From: Hyposmocoma kahamanoa
Taxonomy: Eukaryota; Arthropoda; Insecta; Lepidoptera; Cosmopterigidae
Reading direction: 5' to 3'
DNA: 64,000 nucleotides
Assembly: GCF_003589595.1 (NCBI RefSeq)
Contig: NW_020654810.1
Coordinates: forward strand, 14,654,569 to 14,718,568
The notes under the pieces were generated by a model, which worked only from the letters and a program-made list of their open reading frames with translations, was not told the DNA's origin and made no database searches. Numbering within the stretch: the stretch's first letter is position 1; every line of letters starts with the position of its first letter. A program made the translations under genes and the position numbers. Positions 34,501 to 44,161 of this stretch are shown here, in pieces.

Positions 34501-37500
34501 CTAGTGGGACAAATTAGTGGGACCACGAGTAAACAGCGGTAATTTGTACATTGTATAAGAATTTTAAATTTTAAAATGATACAGTACATTTAAATGTAAT
34601 ATTAAGTTTACTGAATATCACGATGTTTTACTACCGCGATATTCAATTGTTTTTGTGAAATTAAATTATTGTAACTATGAAAGAGTCTGAGATGAAAACC
34701 CTAAAAATCACATGTTTTTGTTTGTTGACATTTATTCTACATCGAATTTGGCTAGAGTATAGTATGTTATATTATTAATACAAAAATCGGACACTGAGAA
34801 AAATTCCTTCAATCCGGCCAGATTCGAATCTGCGCCTTCAGCATACTGTGCCTGATGCTCTCCCAACTGATCTATACGGCTAGCAGAGATTATGAATTTT
34901 TCTATATGCTTGTTGCTGTGAGAAATCTATGAAAAAAGCACATTGAAAAATTCGCAAAGTCTGCTGATTCGTTCCGTAGTTCAGTTGGGAGAGCGTCAGG
35001 CATGGTATGCTGAAAGGCGCTGGTTCGAATCCAGTCAGATTGAAGGAATTTTTGTCAGTGTTAGATCTTTGTATTACATTTAAATATTTAATAAGTACTA
35101 GTTAGATATAACTGTTACACTACACATTTTATTTTAAATTATATACGCATGCTGCGTTTAAAGCTTTTGATTGCTCTGTTTATGAGTTTAGTGGACTTCT
35201 AACCCATTGTGACTGCGCAATGTATGATCAACATGTAGACATCTAGTCTTGTTTCAAGTGTATTAACCCCTCTTTGGGGAGGTTGAAGGATGCCGACTGG
35301 CGCCAGAGAGGAAAGCGGTCTGGACTCCGGACGTCTCAGTGACTAATGCTGTGTACAACGCTTTCTACTTTACACCATTATGTATTCTCGGCATAGTAAA
35401 CGCTATTATGTTAAACGAAACGCTTGATCAAATATCAAGGATGCGTTTATCTCTTAATGCTCTCTTAATGTTTTCTTAAACATTAATGAAGCGAATATCT
35501 TTTAAATTGAAGAACAAAGAAAATCAACGACGTATCGAGGTATTAAGAAACGTATTTATATCGCAATAGAAGGTGTAGAGTTCGCATTATCAGTGTGATG
35601 TACACTATTCACAGATTTATATCGCACTGCTATTACAATAGTGTTGTAACTCAAAATATGTGAAATTATCATTGCTGAACGTAGAATTTGATTCTCTACA
35701 CGTCAATAAAACCACCGTTAGAATATTGTAAGAATTAAAAAATATCTACTTAACTCCCAATGAGTCACACTTTATGTGATCTAGTTATTAATAAACTCAG
35801 TTTCTTATAAGAATGAGTTTATTTTATTGGAAGAAAAGAATCGGGACAGCAGTTGGTAAAATTTAATAAAATGTTATTAATTTTGTATATTGTATATATA
35901 ATATGAATAAAAAATATTTATTTATCAACTTTTATGTTTTTTTTCGTCCCATACAATGAAATGATCTTTTATGATACTGAGTCGATCTAAGACTACAAAA
36001 AATTTGATCAATTTTATTAATTTTTGTGGACAACTCACTCTTGACCAAAACATGAACTATGCAATAATTGTTTTCACAAAAAAGACTTAATAGCTCCTAA
36101 GATAGTTTATCTTAGTGTATATCTTGTATGATTTCAAATTTCCTCGTACTGTCCCATTTAAAAAAAACACTATAATTTCACTATGCCATCAACGTGTCAT
36201 GGTCTCGCCGTTGAAGAGCAGAATACCAATAAATTGCAATGGCAGTTGAATAGTAGCTCAATGGCTAGCTACAGACTAACCAGTACTCTAAACTTTTAGC
36301 AGAATATCACTCGTACAAAATCCTGCCATGGACAATCCATCTAGCACTCCAGCAGACTAGATTTACTATTAATAACGAACCGTCATCTACACCACATACC
36401 ATGTATACCTATAGAATATAATACCATGTACCAAAAACGTATACACAATTTATGTGCCTGCTAAACCTATTTATGTTCCAAACTGTATGCTACTGACAAA
36501 GTTGAAACATCTGTTCGTTTAGATATAGGAATAAATCTTTTCCGCATCATTCATTTATTTATTCCAATCGTAACTCAAATTTGTTCATCTATACGATATG
36601 ATTTTATTATAAACGTTATGATTTCGCATCGCATGTAGTAAAATAGGAAAAGGCCTTTGATTTATGTGTACTTATTTTGTTATATTAGTTAATAAAATTC
36701 ATTGTTTCCAGAGATAAGGCAGTGGGTTAAAACCCAGTCAACGGTGGTTTTCCCCAAAGCGCTGTAATCCATTTCTGTCCAATACATGGGCGGAAACGAC
36801 AAATACGGAATTTGGTATAATTCCATACTTCTTACAAAATTTCTGTGTAAAAAATCTTTTTTAGACGGAAAAGAGGCAACTCCACACAATACCCACCTTG
36901 TAATCCAGTGGATTCTCACTTCTAAGGATGCAATTTCGATTCGATTTTTACAAAAATCGATTCAAATGTATACGATCTACCGATTTTTTGTGTCGACGTA
37001 TTTCAAACCATTTTCAAGCGAACCGATTCAATAGAAAGGTATCAATCGAATCATGTAGATCAGAAAACATAAACATTTTGTAATATTATTATTAAATATT
37101 GACTAAACTCGACTTACAACAAATATTTAGTTAATGAAATTTTTATTGAATTGATATTCAATTCTTTTTTGTGAAATTACTCCACTAGTTTGTTATAATT
37201 ATTAATACAAAGATCGAACACTCAGAAAAAATTCCTTCCTAAAAAGTCGTTGAAAAACCAAATACAAAGATACGACTCAAGCACATAGAAAAATTCGTGA
37301 GGTCCGTTGGTTCGTTCCGTGGCTTAGTTGGTATAGCGTCTGGCACGGTATTCAAGAAGACGTCGGTTCGAATCCGACCGGATCGAAGTGACCCCGTATA
37401 TACATATATATACGGGGTCACATGGTGACGGTGATGGTGACGGCGACGGGTGGCTGAGATGGTATTTATTCATCAAACAGTCAAGCGTGACTTTGGAACT

Positions 37501-40444
37501 GGGAAAGTAAAGAGCCCGAAATGTGTGTGTATCTAATGTAAAAATAAATAAATATATATTGAATTCAATTTAGATGAAATTAAATTGGATTGGATTAAAT
37601 TGAGTTAAATTGAATTGGTTAGAATTTGAATTGAATTAAATTGGTTTTGTTTTGGGTTTTTACGAGTGGCGTCCCTGTCCCTATAGGGTCCTGGCAGAAT
37701 ACCAGTGTCGCGGACAGCCGCGTCATTTATGCTGAGTCAACGCCTTTTCATTGCCATGGCTTTCAAGAGAGATACTATGGATACTATACATGGTGGTGAA
37801 TAAAGATTTTATGTATCTATCTATCTATCTGATTTAATATTTCAGACTAAAGTCCGGAGTCGCTTTAAATTTACAAGATTAGATGTCTTTGTTTAAGTTT
37901 TTCAAAAACAATGTTTTATTTGTAACGTAATTTACGGTTGTTTTGCCGAGGGTTGAATATTAAAATAAGGCTAGTAGTCAGAGATAAGTATCTTTACATT
38001 AATACTCCAGAGAGACGAGTCAGCTCCTTAAAGATCGCAACGGCAGTTGAAGCTATTAACCTATTAAATGAACGTTGACACAACACATAGGATACTACTT
38101 ATGGCGTATTCTCTTTACTGACACATAAAAGCTATAGTGAATTGTTTTTTCTGTACCGCTCACATTTGTTTGTTTTTATAGAGATACCAGTTTTTGTAAT
38201 ACATTTTTTGGTTCTACAACTTTGAAAAATGTTATCATTACTTAAGTCTGCCGTTAGAACGCAGCTATGTGACAAAATATTTTTTTGAGATGTCATTAAA
38301 AACCATAATCCAGGTTTAGAATATTGGAATTGTTTAATGATATTTCAGCTATGCATCGTTAGGGTAAGTTCCGATATGTTGAACACGTTAACTAATTTGA
38401 ACTGTATTTAAAAGAGAATTTTGTGTCTTTTTCTATTTGTAACGAATATTTGACTATTTGTCACTTAGTCGCGTTATAATTAGTGAACGGCAGAAATATA
38501 TTATAAAGCCCTTACGATGCTAGGTACAATTGAATGTTTAAAAAAAAATAATTTTGTTGATGTGTAGTTAACAGGAACCGTATGATTTTATGACGGCACT
38601 GTACCTACATTGTATTGTTCACCGTCGTCACATAAGCGCAAACTATGAAGAACAAAAAGAGAAATAAAATCCATGTTCATTGATTAGATTTACGAATATT
38701 ACTTGATTAGTTTTTTGTAAATAGTAGTGCACTTAGCGCAATTGTTCTTTATGTTTTAAAATAAACAACGAGGCATTCAACTGTGTAAACCGTTGAAGTG
38801 GCAACAGTATACATGTTAACTGAGATTCTTTTTGTCGTACAGGCGTTAGACTGTGACGTTTACACAGCTGTTTGTTTTATTTAAACTTCACAATCTATCA
38901 TTGTTGAATAACGAAGCTGTTACAATTCATCATGTATAATGAATTTACAACACTTGAATGACTAATTATATTATAACGATTGTTCCTATATTGAGCTATG
39001 CCAGTATATAGTAGAGCTAGTTATTCCAAGCTAAGTTTATAATACTGAATAGCTGTGATCGTTTGCTTCATAATTTAAATTTATTACTTTGATTTAGTTA
39101 ACGTTATTACAGATACCTAGAATGTAAATTGTAGTAATTATTTCTGCTTTCTCCCCTATTCGAAAGTAGTTACGAGAGAGCGCACTACCTTTAGTGCAAT
39201 AGAAATACCGATACATCATAAGGTAACACATGCATGTAGGTCACATCGGAGGAAGTGGAATTAAATGTGAGCCCCCTATTTGCAGTGCACGTTGCGCCCG
39301 CGTCGTCCGCATGCGCGCCTGTTTCGCACCGCCGTCCGAGTTAATTGGGAAAACTGGCATGCCTCAGCGTATATTTAAATCATGATACGCCATGTAAATA
39401 CCTCGCATATTTTAGATATAACCACCAACTGAATCCCTTGGATTGCATACTTTGTGTAACCTACTCATCTTCGAATTACGGAAGTATGCGTAGATTCAAT
39501 TACGTTTTAAAACTGGAAAAGGGAAGATAATGACAAAAAAAATATAGTTACAGGTAATTGTGCTGTATCTTATGACATTGAATAACGATATTTTCCCACA
39601 TAGAAACTAGCCTGGGGAAAAACAATGACATAGTATTTGTAGAAGTAAACTTATTAGAAACTAAGGAAAAACAAACTATTACCTCATCGTAAAAACAAAT
39701 GCAGTCTACGGCAGATATTAGCAACGCCAGTAGCATTGAGAGGCACTGGACATAAACTTCTACGTAGTTCGGAGCAGCGTCAGTGAATAGGTGCTGCCAT
39801 AGTATAGCTGCAGAAGAGACAGCAGCGAGAAGCCAGTACACTGCAAGGTAGAGTATGGGGGCTGCAGAGCGGCGCGTCCAAAGGGCAATATGCAGAGCCG
39901 CAGCGGCCAGCCAGGCCAAAGGGGCCATCAGTCCTGCTACCAACTGCACCGTCTCCGCCGGTCGGAGCGAGGCCGTTGCCGCGCCGCAACACCATACCAC
40001 TGCTAGGGCGAGACTCGCTACTCCTCTTACATTTTGGCACCGCCATTGTTTTCCGTACCTTAAACATAACGAACATTATACTATAATGGGCATATATTCA
40101 TCATTAATATTCTAATGACTGTTGTAACAAGTCCGTGAGCCAAATGTTTTGGTGCTGAATTCCTCTTTTGTTTTTAATTTGTGTTAAATATACAACATAT
40201 GGTTTTTGTATACACACTGAAGATATTGATGGTCCTCTTTGTTCTTTTCATAAACGTAAATTATGTAATGCCTATAGTACCATTTTATAACTAATTGTAC
40301 TACAAACCAATGCGGCTGCAAGGGCGCGCAGCAACAGATGAGCGCAGCAGAGATGGTCGCGCAGTAAAGGTGCAACGAGTGCAGCGCGGCCGCCAGCGCG
40401 CGCATTTCGCACGCTGTCTCGCCGCGCGCGCACACTGCTTCCAT
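22465..40444 (-). CDS. Sur: Sur, sulfonylurea receptor (ABCC8/9-type ABC protein), 22 exons
   Basis: Exons on the minus strand join in one frame to about 1544 residues, close to vertebrate SUR1/SUR2 (about 1550-1580). Order: TMD0 (1-180), L0 linker (181-256), TMD1 (257-600), NBD1 (680-880), linker, TMD2 (965-1290), NBD2 (1295-1544). SUR rather than MRP is chosen because TMD0 is present, L0 reads [21 protein letters not shown]1 has [19 protein letters not shown], and NBD1 has [14 protein letters not shown] followed by [23 protein letters not shown]1: Walker [10 protein letters not shown] (710-718), signature LSGGQR (795-800), Walker B LLALDEP (Asp819, Glu820), switch position Asn853 instead of His. 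NBD2: Walker [10 protein letters not shown] (1332-1340), divergent signature WSGGRA, Walker B ALLLDEP, switch His1493. SUR subunits surround Kir channels in the plasma membrane and couple nucleotide state to gating; in insects the partner is inferred. Exons are GC-rich compared with their introns. Confidence 0.92.
22690..22870 (-). repeat. tRNA-headed repeat S4, copy 2
   Basis: ACTCCACTAGTTTATTATTA, GATACAAAGGTCGAAC and a reversed tRNA-like head (CACGGTGGCTACCGCTCTTA, CCAACTGACC). It lies in the last Sur intron. Confidence 0.55.
22983..23185 (-). CDS. Sur: Sur exon 21: NBD2 signature and Walker B
   Basis: [20 protein letters not shown] then [15 protein letters not shown] and TTVITVA. The signature is divergent (WSGGRA) and the exon is very GC-rich. 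Confidence 0.88.
23259..23550 (-). CDS. Sur: Sur exon 20: NBD2 Walker A and Q-loop
   Basis: [59 protein letters not shown]. Donor GTAAGC leaves one base. Confidence 0.93.
23630..23754 (-). CDS. Sur: Sur exon 19: NBD2 entry
   Basis: [20 protein letters not shown] and [14 protein letters not shown], the beta-strand before Walker A. Donor GTAAGT. Confidence 0.92.
23837..24074 (-). CDS. Sur: Sur exon 18: TMD2 helices 5-6
   Basis: [55 protein letters not shown]. Donor GTTAGT. Confidence 0.88.
24325..24520 (-). CDS. Sur: Sur exon 17: TMD2 coupling helix
   Basis: [45 protein letters not shown] is the conserved end of this loop in SUR. Confidence 0.9.
24657..24904. mobile_element. MITE family M2, copy 2, with internal hairpin
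   Basis: Terminal inverted repeats ATATCGCACATGACAACTA and TTAGTTGTGATGTGCGATAT. Inside, 24773-24796 and 24810-24833 form a 24-bp inverted pair with one mismatch. It lies in the Sur intron between exons 16 and 17. Confidence 0.7.
24961..25118 (-). CDS. Sur: Sur exon 16: TMD2 helices 3-4
   Basis: [39 protein letters not shown] and TVYLRNA. Donor GTACAT. Confidence 0.9.
25251..25472 (-). CDS. Sur: Sur exon 15: TMD2 helix 2 and loop
   Basis: 74 codons: [20 protein letters not shown] then [12 protein letters not shown], the NRFSSD...ID block of ABCC proteins. Confidence 0.9.
25742..25890 (-). CDS. Sur: Sur exon 14: TMD2 helix 1
   Basis: [20 protein letters not shown] and [14 protein letters not shown]. 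An acceptor CACAG at 25891-25895 is used because it fits the phase of exon 13; a second AG 7 bases upstream does not. Confidence 0.85.
25971..26017. repeat. Perfect 21-bp inverted repeat (hairpin)
   Basis: Arms 25971-25991 and 25997-26017 are exact reverse complements around the loop ACGAG. It sits directly beside the foldback element starting at 26023. Confidence 0.95.
26023..27065. mobile_element. Foldback-type element with long imperfect inverted arms
   Basis: Left end CGTCTCACGGCTATGCCACA and right end TGTGTGGCATATTCGTGAGA are inverted. Pairing continues over more than 100 bp (26023-26135 with 26955-27065), and a second block (26150-26260) pairs with 26500-26670. Both arms hold a tRNA B-box-like GGTTCGAT sequence. 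The right arm has about 285 extra bases. No coding capacity; Sur intron 13. Confidence 0.75.
27108..27372 (-). repeat. SINE-like repeat S1
   Basis: Near-complete copy: CCTGTCCATAACAGTTGCAG, GCACTGCCACTGCGCCCGTC, CATGTGCCTGTAATTTCACC, GGCAGAAATAGGTAAGGTGG. The poly(T) side at the left marks the minus-strand 3' end. Confidence 0.78.
27633..27850. mobile_element. hAT-type MITE with 8-bp target duplication
   Basis: Ends CAGGGTTTCTCAAC and GGTTAAAAACCCTG are inverted. It is flanked by TTCTAATT (27625-27632) and TTCTAATC (27851-27858), an 8-bp duplication with one change. 218 bp, no ORF. Confidence 0.85.
27908..28140 (+). repeat. tRNA-derived SINE S2
   Basis: Head GACGACCTCTGTGGTCAAGT, CGGTTTTCATGGTGTCGTC, GGTCCCGGGTTCGGTCCC (B box). 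Body TTTCTATATTGTGTCGGGTC and TACTTTGGGAT, shared with 46282-46510. Confidence 0.78.
28149..28219 (-). CDS. Sur: Sur exon 13: short linker exon
   Basis: Encodes [20 protein letters not shown] between GATTTACAG and GTAAGC. It resembles the basic linker preceding TMD2 in SUR. Both phases fit the neighbours. Confidence 0.72.
28258..28402 (-). repeat. SINE-like repeat S1, partial
   Basis: AGTGACAGGACGAAC, AGCAGTTGCAGGGCCACTC, GGGGCACTGCCACTGCGCCC; truncated where the next repeat begins. Confidence 0.72.
28405..29118 (+). mobile_element. THAP-exon-bearing repeat, copy 1
   Basis: About 700 bp matching 61015-61722 nearly throughout (ACATCATTTTACGTTACT ... TGCAGATAGCGCCTTGCTGT). At 28461 the frame VVNCAVYGC resembles the start of a THAP zinc finger, but the ATG is ATT and a stop follows the second Cys. 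Confidence 0.7.
29213..29485 (+). other. Unrecognised 90-codon open frame
   Basis: Opens [15 protein letters not shown] and ends NINKIII. It has a basic middle ([15 protein letters not shown]) and no motif I recognise. It lies between a THAP-bearing repeat and Sur exon 12 on the opposite strand; it could be part of a repeat body. Confidence 0.2.
29768..30000 (-). CDS. Sur: Sur exon 12: NBD1 end and linker
   Basis: [18 protein letters not shown] then an Ala/Arg-rich linker. The donor at 29767 (GTATAC) is chosen because its phase fits the next exon; the alternative GTACGA site upstream would not fit. Confidence 0.75.
30089..30312 (-). CDS. Sur: Sur exon 11: NBD1 signature and Walker B
   Basis: Encodes [29 protein letters not shown] and [17 protein letters not shown]. 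The switch position is Asn, not His. Confidence 0.93.
30591..30742 (-). CDS. Sur: Sur exon 10: NBD1 Q-loop
   Basis: Encodes [19 protein letters not shown] with the Q-loop Gln, then [20 protein letters not shown]. The latter aligns in pattern with the NKQRY...LQPDIDILP stretch of vertebrate SUR. Confidence 0.92.
31034..31139 (-). CDS. Sur: Sur exon 9: NBD1 Walker A
   Basis: Encodes [20 protein letters not shown] and [15 protein letters not shown]. The Walker A Lys716 is intact. Confidence 0.93.
31500..31600. repeat. (TA)n-rich low-complexity tract
   Basis: Alternating TA run in the Sur intron next to exon 8. Confidence 0.9.
31627..31954 (-). CDS. Sur: Sur exon 8: TMD1-NBD1 junction
   Basis: Begins [15 protein letters not shown], continues through a long acidic linker (about 45 residues rich in Asp/Glu), then [13 protein letters not shown] and IEDLDIPAG leading to Walker A. 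Confidence 0.9.
32048..32229 (-). CDS. Sur: Sur exon 7: TMD1 helices 5-6
   Basis: Encodes [20 protein letters not shown] and [20 protein letters not shown]. Donor ACG|GTAAGA, phase 0. Confidence 0.9.
32311..32611 (-). CDS. Sur: Sur exon 6: TMD1 helices 3-4 and coupling loop
   Basis: Encodes [35 protein letters not shown] and [20 protein letters not shown]. The donor GTACGT leaves one base; this border is the least certain of the exon. Confidence 0.88.
32695..32895 (-). CDS. Sur: Sur exon 5: TMD1 cytoplasmic loop
   Basis: 67 codons: [14 protein letters not shown], an acidic insert, then [16 protein letters not shown] and YMWAIPLK, equivalent to the IYNKIMHLS...WAMPV stretch of SUR. Confidence 0.9.
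33095..33335 (-). repeat. tRNA-derived SINE S3
   Basis: The minus strand reads GCCTCTGTGGCCGAACGGTT (A box) and AGGTTCGATTCCCGGG (B box), then a body with GACACAGGGTTTCCCTAGTG and an AAT-repeat tail. The 7-bp acceptor stem cannot form, so it is a SINE head, not a tRNA gene. Confidence 0.8.
33620..33946 (-). CDS. Sur: Sur exon 4: TMD1 helices
   Basis: 109 codons with spans around [20 protein letters not shown] and [20 protein letters not shown]. Ends TRLKTALQ. Phase 0 at both ends. Confidence 0.9.
34034..34261 (-). CDS. Sur: Sur exon 3: L0 linker
   Basis: 76 codons: [14 protein letters not shown], then [20 protein letters not shown] and [20 protein letters not shown]. This is the amphipathic lasso/L0 region before TMD1. 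Confidence 0.88.
34780..35085. repeat. tRNA-headed repeat S4, copy 3, complete palindrome
   Basis: Inverted arms AATACAAAAATCGGACACTG and TCAGTGTTAGATCTTTGTAT with ATTCCTTCAATC/GATTGAAGGAAT. Each arm carries a tRNA-like box set (TTCAGTTGGGAGAGCGTCAG and GGTTCGAATCCAGTC on plus; the mirror on minus). Sur intron 2. Confidence 0.78.
37150..37387 (+). repeat. tRNA-headed repeat S4, copy 4
   Basis: TTGTGAAATTACTCCACTAG, AATACAAAGATCGAACACTC, then CCGTGGCTTAGTTGGTATAG and GGTTCGAATCCGACC. Same layout as 10495-10765. Confidence 0.72.
37388..37421. repeat. 15-bp perfect hairpin
   Basis: GTGACCCCGTATATA and its exact inverse TATATACGGGGTCAC around the loop CATA, immediately after S4 copy 4. Confidence 0.9.
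37655..37832 (+). mobile_element. 3' end of a non-LTR retrotransposon
   Basis: CCCTATAGGGTCCTGGCAGA, GTGTCGCGGACAGCCGCGTC and GGTGGTGAATAAAGATTTTA followed by a (TATC)n tail: a poly(A)-signal-like end plus a short-repeat tail. No coding part remains. Confidence 0.5.
39683..40058 (-). CDS. Sur: Sur exon 2: TMD0 helices 2-5
   Basis: Encodes [60 protein letters not shown] and [18 protein letters not shown], four membrane spans. Donor GAG|GTAATA. The acceptor (TTTAAG) has a weak pyrimidine tract. Confidence 0.8.
40281..40444 (-). CDS. Sur: Sur exon 1: start and first TMD0 helix
   Basis: ATG at 40442-40444 follows an in-frame TGA and has a good context (ATCATGG). It encodes [17 protein letters not shown] and a hydrophobic helix ([19 protein letters not shown]). 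The donor GTACTA leaves two bases of Trp. Confidence 0.78.
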
Positions 40445-43400
40445 GATGCCTTCTGCAACGACGCTGCGGGGTCACGGGCGTGCTCAGGCAAACGTACGCA
40501 TACCACAGTCTCGACTCTATGAAATCCACATTTTGACTCTTTACGATAGGAGGTTTGCTTTAGTTTAGGTCGAAACTGATGAGGTGCATATTCATCTTTT
40601 AGCTGTTTAACGTAGGTTTCAACAAACAGCTAGACTAAACCCGATGAACACAAGAAATTCCAGTTCCAATTCTTCGAATACAAGAAACAAATAGGGAAAG
40701 TATAGTTCCCAATATTTTATTGATTCGGTTGTCGACCTTGAATCGAATCGAATATTCCATGTGTGGAGCTATTCATGGACACACTGTTAGCCAAACTAAT
40801 TGAGAATAAATATCCAGTACGAAGGTACATACATAGTTAAACGTTACGATCTTGAGCCCAGATGATTTGCCTGTTATGACGTCAACTCGACCATTGTTTT
40901 AAACAAAATGCTAGCGATACGGATATACGTGCTTCATTGAAGTGCTATGAAGTGTGTCGAACTAAAGCAATTACCTAGATTGTATATTTATGAGATTCTT
41001 TATTATAAATTTAAATTTATGACCAAATGCCATCAGACCCACATTAACAATGTGTTTACCGTATTCTCGTTGTGAATTTCCCTAACCTTTAAATTACAAA
41101 TTTGATTTCCTTCACTTGCTAATTAGACTAGGTCATCTGTATCTTAATCAAATATTTGGCCAAGAGTTTTTCACCGTAGGCGACATCTGGGGAAATGATA
41201 GATAAGATAGGTTGTGATATTATTCATGGAAAGTTATTTTTTCCGCTGATGATGATGATTGATGGAATATTACAACTTTATTTTTATCATTTTCCTATTT
41301 ACAAAAAGGACTAAGAATTTTATCATACTCTGATTTGCTCAACGTCAAGCGATGGTTAAATTTTATCATTTTTCAAATATAAGGCAAGTTTCGTTTGAAG
41401 CTTAGAGAAACTACACAGAGAAATTAGAAAATTTGTGCGGTTTCACGTACCTACCACGATAATCATAAAAACGTCTCCCAATTGCTTACGAATCTATTAT
41501 ACGATCTTATTTGTTTAGTGTTCGTAAAAGTATGCATGTATTTAAATAAATAATTTGTTTGTTTTATTAGCATGCTCTTTTGTTGAACTGTTAAAATTTA
41601 ACTCGATCATCATTCGACAACTTCATTATCAATCGACCTCCTGTTTTAGCGCTTTAAACAATGTTTCCCATAAGTACATACATACTATTGTTTTAATGTT
41701 TATCGTGTTCGGGACGATGACACAAGATTATTTTGAAAATAACAGCTCGTCGCATTCGCGTCATTCCTTTAATTTCCTTTGCGTAACAATGAAAACAAAC
41801 TCACCTCCAAAAGTGTTGTACCGTTATATGATTAACTTCACAGATTTATGAAAACTCTTCGTTAAAAACCACAGCCGAACTCATGTACCACTGTATTCGT
41901 GCACACATTTCACTGGCTCATTAGTTTTAGATGATTAGGTTGGATTTAACGGCATCGCAATGGTTGTTTTTATTAGTCGAGACTTGTGCGATACGTCGCG
42001 GAGCATCGAAGCTTGTACGGTCGAGCTCACACGAACTGGATGTGTGCTACACGCACCCGCGGCGGTTTCGCTTATACTGAATCATGTGTTTTAATCGAGG
42101 CACGAGCCAGCTCGTCAGCCATCGCCGCCGTCGTCGCTGCCGCCGGCCGTCGCGTCAGACGTCGCGCCGCGTCTCTACGCGCCACTTCCCTCCACAACAC
42201 TAGGAGTTTGAAACTTAAAGCAGATGGGGAAAATGTGACCGACGCCGACCCGCTTGCTGCATTTCAAGTTACTAGTTCATTTAAGTCGTGGCAACTGGTT
42301 GTTCTTCTAGTGTACTTTCGAATAATACTTAGATCAAGCGCTACGAGACTCGATATTGATGTGGACCGTTCGACGACCTCTTTTTCCTTGAATGGTCCTA
42401 TCGCCGTTTCCTTTCTCAAGAAGTGCTTATTATACATACAACTATTAATGCAGTATTGGTATGTACATATGTAATGGAAGCGGGATTTTTTAATATGGAT
42501 ACCTACACATTCAAGAGAATGTAATTGTTATTATGAATGTAAAATTTTATTTCTACGCATAGTGTGTCTAATACTTTGCTATGTGGGACATTGCATTCGG
42601 TTCAGTGGTCAATTGGTGAAACATATCGCATAGCGTCACGATGTCATTAACTTGATTATTACAATAACAGTCATTGATCATGTAATCAAATTTTGCCACT
42701 ATTGTGCAACAAGTGCGACGGTGATTATGGTTAGCCGTATACGTATGGATCCTGAATTCGAAAAATTGAAACAAGTTTCTATTGACCTACCGAACACGTA
42801 ACTCTTTTCCATTAGAATTTTTAACAGTCAGTTCTCGTCAATAAACAAACTAATTTGTTTTTTCACTTACGTTTTAAAAAAAGTTAAAATAAACGTCGTT
42901 ATAAAAAAAAAAATTAATTTCGTGTCGTGTCTCACGTTACGACAAGAGAACCAAATTGACAGGCGTTCGCGCTGATACAAAATTGAAATTCCGGACGCAA
43001 TTCCTACCATTGGAAATAAACACCAGCAATATATTTACAGGCCAAATTAACGGTCATCGGGTTGTATAAATTTTGTCCTAAGGTATGATTTTCAACAAAG
43101 AATTTAGACACAAAATTGTATATCTTTGGTTGTCACCGTTCGTGACTGTGGTGTAAGGTGTATGGCACCGAGGTGTGCACACGCCGATGGGACAATGAGT
43201 ACCAGTTGCGAGACGTTGATCCCCGTGTGACATGTATTCCTTCCATGCTTTTTGTTCGCTCTCACGCAACTCTCTCATTTAATTCAATACGCCTATCCAT
43301 ATTACGTGCAATTAAGTGCGTCCTTATATAGTGTGTGTCAATACATCCAACCTTAAACGTTGGTTACAATGACATGAATCCAAATGCTACTGGATAATTC

Positions 43401-44161
43401 TTCTAAGTTTAACTAAAATAGTAAAAATAAAACACATTTACTTTATAGTACAGTATTACTTTAATTTAAATGAATATTTGCAAATCCAATTTTAATTGTA
43501 CGTACCTACATCAAAACGAAAATATGGAAGTATTTGTAGGTACAGTTGTGTAATTTTCGAAAATTGCAAGTACTAATTTTTCAGAAAACTTTTTGAAAAC
43601 TTATGTTCTACGTTTTAAAAGTTTCATTTAACATGAATTATAAAATAAAATTATTATTATTATTATTAAAATTGTATAAACATAGCTAAATGTAATTTTG
43701 TAAACCCAGCTTGGCTTATTTTCACAAATTCTCATAGTAGAGTTCAGTATCTTCAATATTTTTTGACAAGTGTCTCTGTCAAATGTGGAAAAATATTATG
43801 AAAAATAATTCTTTATCTGATAATATTTTTTCAAAATCGAAATGTTTCTATGACCCAACACTATTTGTAGGTAAAAAGAAATTTGAAATTATACTGAATT
43901 AATTTCTGTAAAAATAATGGTCAAAATAGGTCGAAAGAAGATTGAGACACGTAATAACACGACAAGCTTAGAAATATTAGTGTATAAGTGATATTTACAT
44001 ATTAGTTAGCAAGATTGTTGTATCGTTCTATCATGATTAGGTTGGTCAGATGGTAACTATTGTTTATTACTTATCTTTGATAGATAAAACTACATGCTTA
44101 GGTCGGTAAATAATTAAAATGGTTATACACATACGTATATATTTACAATATCATTTGGAGT
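40445..44161. other. Intergenic region between Sur start and Pkg21D end
   Basis: Presumed Sur promoter/5' UTR side. A GC-rich island at about 41980-42190 (with GCCGCCGTCGTCGCTGCCGC) stands out from the AT-rich surroundings. TTTATT at 44063-44068 is a candidate Pkg21D poly(A) signal (AATAAA, minus) about 95 bases after its stop. No coding exon recognised. Confidence 0.45.

Larger units (their letters stand above)
34262..39682. other. Sur intron 2
   Basis: A 5.4-kb intron. Besides S4 copies at 34780 and 37150 it has a retrotransposon 3' end at 37655-37832 and a short GC-rich patch at 39285-39342. 35100-37140 and 37840-39280 show nothing recognisable. Confidence 0.6.

Noticed and set aside
22465..40444. 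Calling the ABC protein an MRP/ABCC4- or ABCC10-type drug exporter
   Set aside because: The complete model has TMD0 and L0, and the TMD1 and NBD1 motifs follow SUR, not MRP, patterns.
41986..42474. 162-codon plus-strand open frame
   Set aside because: Its first half is a GC-rich low-complexity stretch and its second half has no domain or splice evidence; more likely a promoter/UTR region.
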